Notes under the pieces: generated by a model | The model's database searches: none | What the model saw: the letters and a program-made list of their open reading frames with translations, nothing else | Told to the model about the DNA's origin: nothing | Shown: positions 25,765 through 34,002 of the stretch, one piece after another | Numbering within the stretch: position 1 is the stretch's first letter | How the letters are laid out: the number at the start of each line of letters is the position of its first letter | Translations under genes and position numbers: made by a program | NCBI GenBank assembly: GCA_963666875.2 | Contig: CAXXPU010000016.1 | Location: forward strand, 213,404-277,403 | DNA from: G963662655 sp963666875 | GTDB taxonomy: Bacteria > Cloacimonadota > Cloacimonadia > Cloacimonadales > JAIOQZ01 | Reading direction: 5' to 3' | Length of the DNA: 64,000 bases

Positions 25765-28110
25765 ATGAAAAACCTGATATCACTGATCCTTCTCACTGCC
25801 ATAATCTCCCTCTCAGCAACCACCATCACCGTCAAACAAGACGGAACCGGTGACTGGACGACCATTCAGTCCGCCGTGAATGCATCTACAGACAGCGATA
25901 CAGTTCTTGTTTGGCCCGGAACCTATTACGAGAACGTCATTTTCAATGGTCACAGCATAACCGTTGCCAGCCTGGAACTCACCACAGGTGATGAAGGCTA
26001 TATCGGCACAACGATCGTCAATGGAAATCGGGCGGGAAGCTGCTTTGTCCTGAATCAGGAAGAACAAGATGCCGTTATACGTGGGCTTACAATTATAAAT
26101 GGGAGTGGGTATCAAGGTAGTTCATGGATTTTTGGCGGCGGGATCTATATTAAGACAGAGGTAACTTCTGAATCTCGAGTGAGTGCATTGGTAGTAAACT
26201 GTCAAATTAAAGCTTGCTTAGCCTTAGATGGAGGCGGAATATATGTTTGTAATGCTGATCTTGATTTAATTGGTGTTTCCATTCACGATAATTCTGCAGT
26301 TGATGGAGGTGGGATTTCAGCAGGCCATCACGTAAACATTCAATTCAATGAACCCAACCGATGCAGCATATATAACAACTATGCAGGCAATGGTATCGAT
26401 ATACGCATGAATAATTTGTATGATGACGTATATTGCATCCTTGACACGTTCACCGTGAATCCACCAACGGATTACTTTGCTTCTGTACTCAATCAATATG
26501 GAGACGGTGAGTTACTTTTCGATGTAAATGAGGGCTGGATGGAAGAAATAAACCACAATCTGTATGTGTCCCCCGATGGTAATAATACAAATAGCGGTCT
26601 TTCACCGGACGATCCACTTCAAAATATCTCTTGGGCTTTGCACAAGATTAAATCCGACAGCCTGAATCCTAAAACGGTTTACATTGCGCCAGGAACATAC
26701 AGCAAAGAATTGACGGGATTGATATTGCCACTTGGGTACAAAACGGATGTAAACATTATCGGGGATGCCTCTTCACCTCCTGTTTTGATAAACTCTGATG
26801 GCATGATGTTCATTTGTTTAATGTTCAATGCTGAGAATATTGAAATCGCAAATCTTAAACTACATAATTCGTGCTCAATTTACGAGGCAATCTCGGCGGG
26901 TCACGGCGAGAATTTCAGGTTTAACAATATCGAAATCGAGAACGCATACGGATGTACTAATTTTGTAGGATTGTTTTATTTGATTCATAACTCGGAGTGG
27001 TCGAACCTCTATGTTCACGATAATGAAGCTGAATATAATGCCGGATTGGAGATTACTGCCGAAAACGTCTACATGCATGACTGTCGCTTTGTGAACAACC
27101 ATTCTATCGTTAGTGGTGAGTACAGTAGCGGTACTTCTCATCTAAAAATCTACATGCACGGTGATGCACTAATCGAGAACTGCACATTCGGCAATGGCTC
27201 GAATGCTGCAACCTGGGGAAGTACAGCTATATTCATCTGCAGCATAAACGACCTGGAGCCACATCTAACCTTCCGTAACAACCTGATCTACAACAACACC
27301 GTTTCCACGGATGCGACGGTCAGGCTGGAAAGCCGAGGTGGTGCGGATATCTACAACTGCACCTTCGTGAACAACGATGCGGATGTTGCGGCCCTTCAAG
27401 TGGAAGGCTACGAGGTGAACATCGCCAACTGCATCTTCGACAATTATTCACCCAAAGAGATCACCTTTCACGATTGGACCAGCGATCCCGTTGAAACCAC
27501 CATCAACATCGATCACTGCAACATCAAGGGCGGCGAGACAGGCGTGTTTGTCCCCGAACTCGATATCTACACCCTCAACTGGCTCGAAGGCAACATCGAC
27601 GCCCCGCCGGACTGGGCAGAGTACGATCCCGATAATTTATTCCCCTACCGCTTGCCGGACGGCGATCTCAGCATCGATGCAGGCAGAGCGGACACAACGG
27701 GAATGTACCTGCCCATCTACGACTTGATCTATCATGATCGCGTCATCGACGGCGATCAGGACGGTGCTGCCCGGATCGACATGGGCTGCTACGAGCATGA
27801 TCCGTATCCCGTCGCTGAAGAGGATATCCCACGCTACGAGTCGGGACTTACCAACTACCCGAATCCGTTCAATTCGAGTACCACCATCCGCTTCACGATA
27901 CCAGCTACCTCTACAGTAAAAATCGCCATCTACAATATGCGCGGTCAGAAGATACGTGACCTTGGCGGCATCACCTATCAAGCCGGCGAACATGAAATCG
28001 TGTGGGATGGACGAAACAACCGTAAATCAACAGTCAGCAGTGGTGTCTATATCTGCCGGATGACTTACTCAGGCAAGACGTTGTATCGCAAGATGATGAT
28101 GATGAAATGA
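25765..28110 (+). CDS. Secreted beta-helix protein with sorting domain (paralogue 2)
   Basis: 781 residues from the ATG at 25765; the frame extends further 5' only through the repeat element. Signal peptide MKNLISLILLTAIISLSATT, then TVKQDGTGDWTTIQSAVNAS, beta-helix repeats (IHDNSAVDGGGI, MHDCRFVNNHS, IENCTFGNGSN) and a sorting domain ending RKMMMMK. It is the tandem copy of the gene before it. One change hits the sorting signature: PNPFNP has become PNPFNS through a single C-to-T change. Whether export still works is not known. The two proteins probably bind related but distinct targets, given the divergent middle third. Confidence 0.88.
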   Translation: MKNLISLILLTAIISLSATTITVKQDGTGDWTTIQSAVNASTDSDTVLVWPGTYYENVIFNGHSITVASLELTTGDEGYIGTTIVNGNRAGSCFVLNQEEQDAVIRGLTIINGSGYQGSSWIFGGGIYIKTEVTSESRVSALVVNCQIKACLALDGGGIYVCNADLDLIGVSIHDNSAVDGGGISAGHHVNIQFNEPNRCSIYNNYAGNGIDIRMNNLYDDVYCILDTFTVNPPTDYFASVLNQYGDGELLFDVNEGWMEEINHNLYVSPDGNNTNSGLSPDDPLQNISWALHKIKSDSLNPKTVYIAPGTYSKELTGLILPLGYKTDVNIIGDASSPPVLINSDGMMFICLMFNAENIEIANLKLHNSCSIYEAISAGHGENFRFNNIEIENAYGCTNFVGLFYLIHNSEWSNLYVHDNEAEYNAGLEITAENVYMHDCRFVNNHSIVSGEYSSGTSHLKIYMHGDALIENCTFGNGSNAATWGSTAIFICSINDLEPHLTFRNNLIYNNTVSTDATVRLESRGGADIYNCTFVNNDADVAALQVEGYEVNIANCIFDNYSPKEITFHDWTSDPVETTINIDHCNIKGGETGVFVPELDIYTLNWLEGNIDAPPDWAEYDPDNLFPYRLPDGDLSIDAGRADTTGMYLPIYDLIYHDRVIDGDQDGAARIDMGCYEHDPYPVAEEDIPRYESGLTNYPNPFNSSTTIRFTIPATSTVKIAIYNMRGQKIRDLGGITYQAGEHEIVWDGRNNRKSTVSSGVYICRMTYSGKTLYRKMMMMK

Positions 28111-28134
28111 GGTTTCACGATGGCGTCTTGAATT

Positions 28135-28470
28135 TCAATCACCGTATTCTTTTCGTATATCTACCAATTCACCAAGATACGCTATATTGTCCTCTATTTC
28201 CCTCATTCTATAGCCCAATTTATTACATATATCCTTGATTTTCGCATGAAAAATATCCGCTTCCAAATTGATGCATCCACATTCCTTTTGTATGAGAGTC
28301 TTTTTGAGTACTGTGCCACTGCCTTTCATCATCCAGAGGTTTAACCAACGCTTCGACAGGGATATCCTTGACGAACCAGTCATAATTATCCTGATCGTTA
28401 TCGAAAAATCTAACTCGATGATATAGGCTTGATATACTCGAAAAACGATCAGGCGGTTTGAGTTGCCGTC
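28135..28470 (-). pseudogene. Frameshifted remnant, unidentified
   Basis: Read on minus, one frame gives SSLYHRVRFFDNDQDNYDWF and continues VKDIPVEALVKPLDDE; near 28310-28330 plausible coding continues in another frame as LKKTLIQKECGCINLEADIF down to a stop at 28135. Together they look like one protein of roughly 110 residues broken by an indel, with no clear start. No family recognised. The reading frame that opens at 28383 alone is only the 3' part. Confidence 0.35.
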
Positions 28471-28514
28471 GTCGTATTCGACACAGTAGTGCTATCGAAG
28501 AAAAGGAGCTGACA

Positions 28515-29204
28515 TTGTTTTGCCAAGTAATGACGGATCGTGAGCGAATAATTTATCGGATGGTTGATACAGCCGGTATCAGCGAAAAAGCGCTGAGGGA
28601 AATGTTCTATTCATTTACTGGGACCTGTTGGGAGAAATCTTTGCCATTATCATCTCTCATGTACGAGCATGATATTCAGATTCTGCAAGACAACTATAAT
28701 CGCTTCATAAAAAAGGAATTGAGCGCAAGCAGAACGCTACGTGACTTCGAGGATACTCTCTACGAGTTAATTATAAAGAATGCTTCAGCAGGCATTCGCT
28801 GGTGGTTAACAGGGTCTGCCGCTTTGTATATAAGAGGGTTCGATGTCCGTCCTCATGATATTGATATCATGACATACCTGACAGAGAAGGAGAAGATCAT
28901 CGAAACGTTCGGTGACCTCGCTGTTGAGCCGTTCCATTATCCGGAAAACTGGGTGGTGAAGGGATTTGGTGTTATCGATCCGGGATATCGCGTCGATGTT
29001 GCATTTGAACCTCAGGAGTGGGTGGATGATCGAGAACCCATCGATTTCGGACCTTACGCTGAAAAACACCTTGAATCAGTATTGTGGAAAGGATTGACGG
29101 TTCTCGTACCTCTGGTGGAACTGCATCTTCCTTCTAATACTACTCGTCAACGGATTGCCATTGTGAATCAAATCCGGGAGCGATTGAATCGTCCAGTCCA
29201 ATGA
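28515..29204 (+). CDS. Nucleotidyltransferase-like protein
   Basis: The TTG at 28515 is the likely start because AAGGAG lies six bases before it; this gives 229 residues. Residues 15-95 are helical. The core, WWLTGSAALYIRGFDVRPHD then IDIMT, matches the nucleotidyltransferase fold (a GS motif, then DxD), like minor nucleotidyltransferases and aminoglycoside adenylyltransferase-like proteins. A later Asp in RVDVAFEPQEW could be the third metal ligand. Substrate unknown: it might modify a drug, a tRNA or a protein. AT-rich and set between surface-protein genes, with a broken gene on its left, so possibly acquired. A very short ORF overlaps its 3' end. Confidence 0.65.
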   Translation: MFCQVMTDRERIIYRMVDTAGISEKALREMFYSFTGTCWEKSLPLSSLMYEHDIQILQDNYNRFIKKELSASRTLRDFEDTLYELIIKNASAGIRWWLTGSAALYIRGFDVRPHDIDIMTYLTEKEKIIETFGDLAVEPFHYPENWVVKGFGVIDPGYRVDVAFEPQEWVDDREPIDFGPYAEKHLESVLWKGLTVLVPLVELHLPSNTTRQRIAIVNQIRERLNRPVQ

Positions 29205-29479
29205 TGGCTGAGATGTGGGGAAGAGTGATATTGCGAAACAGCATTTACTCTGCGGGATTATCGAGAAATAAACGAGATATCGATGGCTGGATAGAATCCA
29301 CCCAGAGTAGAAATCAAATTGAGATTGGCGGTCATCTATTTCTGGATGGAGTAAGATCAGGACGAAAGTATCTTTATGAAATACCGGTTACCTGCGAACA
29401 ACCGGTAAGCTGCGAACAATCTGACAAAAAACTTTACAACAAATACCTTCATGGATTTGTTTGCCTGAGACCCGTTTGA
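29201..29479 (+). CDS. Possible small protein, doubtful
   Basis: A 92-codon frame whose ATG overlaps the stop of the nucleotidyltransferase-like gene (ATGA), which favours translation by coupling. The product shows no known motif; it is rich in Ser, Arg and Gly and has an internal duplication (VTCEQPVSCEQ) caused by a repeated GCGAACAACCGG-like segment. Could equally be chance. If real, it would be the partner of the upstream gene. Confidence 0.3.
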   Translation: MMAEMWGRVILRNSIYSAGLSRNKRDIDGWIESTQSRNQIEIGGHLFLDGVRSGRKYLYEIPVTCEQPVSCEQSDKKLYNKYLHGFVCLRPV

Positions 29480-29521
29480 TTTGAGCGTGGTCATTTCGAT
29501 AACGAAAATCAGGGATAGTCT

Positions 29522-32068
29522 ATGAGACGATTCATATCGATCGCTTTATTATTCATCGTCTTCTCGGCGCTTGCTGCTGAGAAGGTCGATTTGAACACCG
29601 CAACACTGGACGAGATTCTAACCCTTCCGATTACGGAACAACAGGCCCTGGACATCTATGAATACCGGGTCTATGAATCCTACTTCGAGAGCATCTACGA
29701 CCTTCGCAAGCTCGATTCGATCGACCAGGAGACGCTCCTCAAGCTAAAACCGCTGGTCAGAATATCGCATTACACCGACCTGGACGACGCCGAACAGCGA
29801 CGCGAGGAGATCGGTTATCTGATCGAACGCCTCGGCAGCAATGAAGGCAGCCAGGAAGGGACGTCCGACGTCTGGGAAGACTATCTGATCACGCCGCGCA
29901 ATGTTAACCGTATGTTTTTCTCCGACCTGCTCAATTTCCCGAGCGTATCACCACAGGATGCCGCATCCGTACGCCAACGGGTCGCCAAGCAGGACACCAT
30001 CACGAGCTGGCGCGACCTCCGCAGCACAACAGGCGCTTCCTATTACGGCATGCGAAACCTCAGAAACTACGTATATTACGACGAACCGCCAGTGGGCGAC
30101 AGGCTGTTCTTCGATTACCAATTCAAATACAGCGACGCGCCACCGGAAGAGGACGAAGAGGAAGCCGAACTGACGCAGGATGCGTCATCGCAGGACTATC
30201 GGCTTCAGGATAACTACGAACCGGAGATCATGAACAAGCTCCGTATCCGCTACGGTAACAACTGGAAAGCCGGCATGATGGTCTTCAACCGCAAGGGCGA
30301 AGAAGGCTTGTTCGATCAAACGGCGACCGAGATGTGGGAAGACGGCAAGTTCTTCGTCGGTTACGAGGACTTCCAGCCCTGGCTGTTCGACAGCTACCTG
30401 AAGGTCTATATCGGGAACTACCGCGCCACCTACGGCGAGGGGCTGGTGATGGAAAACACCGATTTCTACAGCTCCCGCAAGACCGGTATGGGATTCAGCA
30501 AGCGCATCACCGGCATCATCGGCGACCTGTCCCGCACAAGAGAATACGCCCTGCGCGGCGGTGCCGTGGAATGGAAGCACGATAAGTTCAACGTCGCCTT
30601 CTTCGGCTCGTACGACAAGAAGGACGCAGTGCTATACGATAGCAATGACGACGGCGTGTTCGGTGGCGACGAAGATGAATCGATGGAAAACCGGGATCGG
30701 GTATTTTCCTATATAACGGTAAACAACCGCCCGGACGGTACGTCCGTGGATATGGTCGGCAGCGAGAATCTGGCGGTTGTCAGCGATGCGCTGGAAGAGA
30801 CCATCATGGGTACGCATGTCGAGTATTCGCCGTTCATCGGAACACATGTCGGGTTTACCGCTTACGAAGCGCGCTACAACCGCTACTTCTCCGTTCCGTC
30901 GGATATCGATAGTCTGGAATCTGTTCTTCTTGGTGACCCGGAAGCGGACGCCGAAAAGGTGAAGATCCCTGACAGCGAAATCCTCGGGCTCTATTCCACG
31001 AAAACCGACACCTACGAACGTGATTATCGCCGAGTCTATGGAATCGATTTCGGCACCACACTCGACTTCCTGTCGATCCAGGGCGAATACGCCGAACTGG
31101 AAACCGACGGCTCGTTGACAAAAGTCGGCGACGATCCGCACGCTGTGATCACCAGTACCTACACGCAATTTGATAACCTCAACTTCCTGGCGCTGTATCG
31201 CAACTACGATCTCGACTTCGACAATCCCTACGCACGTGGTTTCTCCGAGCATGAGAAGTTCGACGACTCCATGTTCGACAAATACGATTATATTCTGACC
31301 AACACCGATCTGGTCTATATGTACCTGAATTCGGCGCAGGCTCAGGCCGAAGAAGGCGTCTATCTCGAGACGCGCTACCAGTTTAATAGATACCTGACCA
31401 TCACCCGTGCCTACCTGGATATCTGGGAGAGGAAATGCGACGCGCGACGCTCGGTTCGCTTCCAGGGCGAGCTCGAATTCAAGCCGTTCCACCAGCTTCG
31501 CATCCGGCCCAAGTACAAGCATCAGGTCAACCGATACGACGATTACATGGATCGCGCAGTCTCCATCACGGACGAATACACGATCCAGTTCCGTACATTC
31601 CTTTCGAAGCGGGATTTCTTCCAGCTCGAATATCGCTACAACCAGGTGGAGATGCCGCCCTACCCGTATCTGACCAATACACCCGATTCCGGCGATGATA
31701 CGCTTACCCAGGGAACCGTGTTGATCCACGGCGACTACATCAACGTCGATTACACGCACTATTTTACCGACAATTTCAAGGTTAAGGGTGCGTTCCTGTT
31801 CTGGGACGGTCACGGTATCAGCCATTGGGACTGGGAAGACATGGAGATCGATTTCATGGGCGAACGCGGATACAAGTACTGGTTCGCGGTGCAGGATCGT
31901 ATCTCGAAGAATGTGTGGGTTTCGATCAAGTATAAGTTCAAGAAATACAAAACAAAGGTTCTCGACCTTCGCGAGTGGGACAATAGCGAATACGACGGAG
32001 AGCCGGATTATACCAAGGTCGAGAAGGAACAGCAGTCGATTCGGTTGCAGATCGACTGGAAATTTTGA
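29522..32068 (+). CDS. Helix-hairpin-helix outer-membrane protein
   Basis: 848 residues. Signal peptide MRRFISIALLFIVFSALAAE, then two HhH units, VDLNTATLDEILTLPITEQQ and YFESIYDLRKLDSIDQETL (about 20-80), and a further pair around 115-185 (RNVNRMFFSDLLNFPSVSPQ). The remaining 600 residues alternate aromatic and polar residues in strands (YEDFQPWLFDSYLKVYIGNY, IDWKF at the end), typical of a large beta-barrel with a terminal aromatic. ComEA-type HhH pairs bind DNA, but proteins of this build in Bacteroidota are of unknown role. DNA or protein docking at the outer membrane is a guess. Long antisense frames inside it are shadows. Confidence 0.8.
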   Translation: MRRFISIALLFIVFSALAAEKVDLNTATLDEILTLPITEQQALDIYEYRVYESYFESIYDLRKLDSIDQETLLKLKPLVRISHYTDLDDAEQRREEIGYLIERLGSNEGSQEGTSDVWEDYLITPRNVNRMFFSDLLNFPSVSPQDAASVRQRVAKQDTITSWRDLRSTTGASYYGMRNLRNYVYYDEPPVGDRLFFDYQFKYSDAPPEEDEEEAELTQDASSQDYRLQDNYEPEIMNKLRIRYGNNWKAGMMVFNRKGEEGLFDQTATEMWEDGKFFVGYEDFQPWLFDSYLKVYIGNYRATYGEGLVMENTDFYSSRKTGMGFSKRITGIIGDLSRTREYALRGGAVEWKHDKFNVAFFGSYDKKDAVLYDSNDDGVFGGDEDESMENRDRVFSYITVNNRPDGTSVDMVGSENLAVVSDALEETIMGTHVEYSPFIGTHVGFTAYEARYNRYFSVPSDIDSLESVLLGDPEADAEKVKIPDSEILGLYSTKTDTYERDYRRVYGIDFGTTLDFLSIQGEYAELETDGSLTKVGDDPHAVITSTYTQFDNLNFLALYRNYDLDFDNPYARGFSEHEKFDDSMFDKYDYILTNTDLVYMYLNSAQAQAEEGVYLETRYQFNRYLTITRAYLDIWERKCDARRSVRFQGELEFKPFHQLRIRPKYKHQVNRYDDYMDRAVSITDEYTIQFRTFLSKRDFFQLEYRYNQVEMPPYPYLTNTPDSGDDTLTQGTVLIHGDYINVDYTHYFTDNFKVKGAFLFWDGHGISHWDWEDMEIDFMGERGYKYWFAVQDRISKNVWVSIKYKFKKYKTKVLDLREWDNSEYDGEPDYTKVEKEQQSIRLQIDWKF

Positions 32069-32070
32069 CT

Positions 32071-32104
32071 TAGAATGTAGAAGTTAGAATTTAGAAGATA
32101 GAAT
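32071..32104. repeat. Left inverted repeat flanking the S23 gene
   Basis: TAGAATGTAGAAGTTAGAAT and the next 14 bases form a purine-rich arm whose reverse complement matches 32577-32610 at about 28 of 34 positions. The pair brackets the four-helix protein gene and nothing else. Confidence 0.7.
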
Positions 32105-32117
32105 ATGAGAGAATAGA

Positions 32118-32486
32118 GTGAAGCCTGCGAGATCTTTCGAGGACTTGCTTACCTGGAGAAAAGCACATGAATTGGTATTGCAAGTATATTCGATTACTTC
32201 GGGATTTCCTCGTGATGAATTATATACGCTGACATCTCAGTTGAGAAGGGCTGTGATTTCTATTCCAGCTAATATTGCTGAGGGATTCAAGAAGCAATCA
32301 ACTGCGGATAAAGCAAGGTATCTGAATATCGCTGAAGGATCATTAGAAGAATGCAGGTATTATTTCATCTTGAGTAGAGACTTGAAATATATCCAGGATG
32401 GAGATTACATTGTCTTGAAACGTCTTGGAGATGAGGTCGGGAAATTAATAAACAGATATAGGAGTGTAATGATTGAAAACGATTAA
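32118..32486 (+). CDS. Four-helix bundle protein, S23/IVS-encoded family
   Basis: 122 residues, GTG start at 32118 (the only start near the frame opening; no strong ribosome site). It carries the S23 family pattern: RSFEDLLTWRKAHELVLQVY, SQLRRAVISIPANIAEGFKK and a late LNIAEGSLEECRYYFILSRD. These small proteins were first found encoded in intervening sequences of 23S rRNA genes, and relatives include the Avd protein of diversity-generating retroelements. Here it stands between two outer-membrane protein genes, enclosed by 34-nt inverted repeats, as if inserted as a cassette. No reverse transcriptase is nearby. Function unknown; nucleic-acid binding is likely. Confidence 0.85.
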   Translation: MKPARSFEDLLTWRKAHELVLQVYSITSGFPRDELYTLTSQLRRAVISIPANIAEGFKKQSTADKARYLNIAEGSLEECRYYFILSRDLKYIQDGDYIVLKRLGDEVGKLINRYRSVMIEND

Positions 32487-32576
32487 AACTGATATTGTTG
32501 AGCTCCTGAGTGATAGTAATTGATAATACATAGCGTGTTGGAGGAGAGCACTAAGTGGTTGGCTGCATGCCTTTCC

Positions 32577-32610
32577 ATTCTAACTCCTATCTTCTAACTT
32601 CTATCTTCTA
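32577..32610. repeat. Right inverted repeat flanking the S23 gene
   Basis: ATTCTAACTCCTATCTTCTA followed by ACTTCTATCTTCTA, pyrimidine-rich partner of 32071-32104. It lies immediately before the AATGGAGG ribosome site of the next gene. A related tract (TTCTGTCTCCTGACTTCTGT) occurs at about 58930. Confidence 0.7.
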
Positions 32611-32624
32611 TAAATGGAGGAATA

Positions 32625-33989
32625 ATGAACTGTCGTTTACTGAAACGAATGATAACGATTGCCGCTTCGATGGCGATAGCGACGTCCCTGATGAGCTATT
32701 CACTACTGGAGGCCGGCTACGAGCCGTACAGCCAGACTGACGGTATCGGCAATACGGTCGGCGTAACCGATGCGCGCTCCGCTGCAATGGGCGGTGCCGG
32801 CGTATCTGGCGGAATGCACTTTCTGGATACCGCGATCAATCCCGCCAGCCTGACGTTTCTCAAGACCGGCTTTGGCTGCCAGTTCAATTACGGCATCCTG
32901 CGCAACAACGACCGCCGCAGCATCCCGATTTACAATTTCTTCGATTCGTATATCGACGAAGCAACGTACTCCAATAACAGCAACTGGTACGACGAAGCCG
33001 CAGTGGGTGGCTATTACAACTACCAGTTCGGACGCGCAGGCGTGGCGCTGGGTCTGTCCTATACGCCGGAAATCAATTTCGACGCGGACTATTCCGAAGA
33101 CGTGCGCAACGATGAAGGCTCGGACAACAACGCCTATCCGGTCATCATCGCGCGTAATACGCTCGAAAGCGAAGGCGCGATCCGCTCCACCAGCATGACG
33201 CTTGCAGGAAATTTCGATAATCTCGGACCAATCGAGCGTTTGGGCTTCGGCGTCGAGATCGCGATGTATGAGGGAGAGCACTACCGCACGAAGAAAATCA
33301 TCTGGTCTGATGAAGCGCGGCTGATAGTGCAGAACTTCGTGCTTCCTGATTACAACGAGAAGATGGAACGCGAATTCAGCGGAACCGGCTTCAAGATCGG
33401 CGCTAATGCACGTTTCGCGGATTATTACGGATTCGGATTCGCATATACGCCCAAGACAGAACTCGAAGTCGATTACAAGCTCGATGGGGTAGAGATGGAC
33501 GTCGATGACTATGTCATGCCGTCGAAGATCCAGTTCGGACTGTTCTATTCACCTCAAAATGTAATGAGGACATGCGTCAACATCGATATGGAGATCGTGA
33601 ACTGGTCGGAAGTGGAAGATTATTACGAAGACGCGATCAACTTCTACCTCGGTGTGGAGCACAAGATATTCATGACCATGCCGGTTCGACTGGGATTCCG
33701 CTACGAAACCTGCCCGATCGAATCGATCGCCATGCCGACATTCACCTGCGGAACGGGCGTTCAGGTTTATGGACCGCTCTGGTTCGATTTCTCGATGGAA
33801 TATTCGCGTAGGAAATACCAGGGCAAAGACCTGTTCCCGGAATCGTACTATGACGACGAGAATTACGCCGAAAGCGCGTCATACGAGTCTCAACTCTGGA
33901 ATTACGTAACGCCGACCGACCGCGAGGAATCGGACAAGATCGAGGAAACCTTCCTCAAGTTCCAGGGCGCTCTGACGCTAACATTCTGA
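32625..33989 (+). CDS. Outer-membrane beta-barrel protein, FadL/PorV-like
   Basis: 454 residues, GGAGG four bases before the ATG. A signal peptide occupies about residues 1-30 (KRMITIAASMAIATSLMSYS). The mature start has GVTDARSAAMGGAGVSGG, the small-residue motif seen at the N-terminus of FadL/OmpP1 and PorV-type barrels, and INPASLTFL. Alternating aromatic strands follow to the C-terminal phenylalanine (FQGALTLTF), which marks insertion by the BAM complex. PorV shuttles type IX cargo, so a role with the sorting-domain proteins is possible but not shown. It forms a group with the 5'-nucleotidase gene 13 bp downstream. Confidence 0.8.
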   Translation: MNCRLLKRMITIAASMAIATSLMSYSLLEAGYEPYSQTDGIGNTVGVTDARSAAMGGAGVSGGMHFLDTAINPASLTFLKTGFGCQFNYGILRNNDRRSIPIYNFFDSYIDEATYSNNSNWYDEAAVGGYYNYQFGRAGVALGLSYTPEINFDADYSEDVRNDEGSDNNAYPVIIARNTLESEGAIRSTSMTLAGNFDNLGPIERLGFGVEIAMYEGEHYRTKKIIWSDEARLIVQNFVLPDYNEKMEREFSGTGFKIGANARFADYYGFGFAYTPKTELEVDYKLDGVEMDVDDYVMPSKIQFGLFYSPQNVMRTCVNIDMEIVNWSEVEDYYEDAINFYLGVEHKIFMTMPVRLGFRYETCPIESIAMPTFTCGTGVQVYGPLWFDFSMEYSRRKYQGKDLFPESYYDDENYAESASYESQLWNYVTPTDREESDKIEETFLKFQGALTLTF

Positions 33990-34002
33990 TAAAGGATACA
34001 CA

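Noticed and set aside
30632..31825. 397-codon minus frame inside the HHH outer-membrane gene
   Set aside because: Shadow of a signal-peptide protein with clear HhH motifs.
32118..32486. Diversity-generating retroelement accessory protein (Avd)
   Set aside because: S23 relatives share the fold, but there is no reverse transcriptase, template repeat or variable repeat near by.
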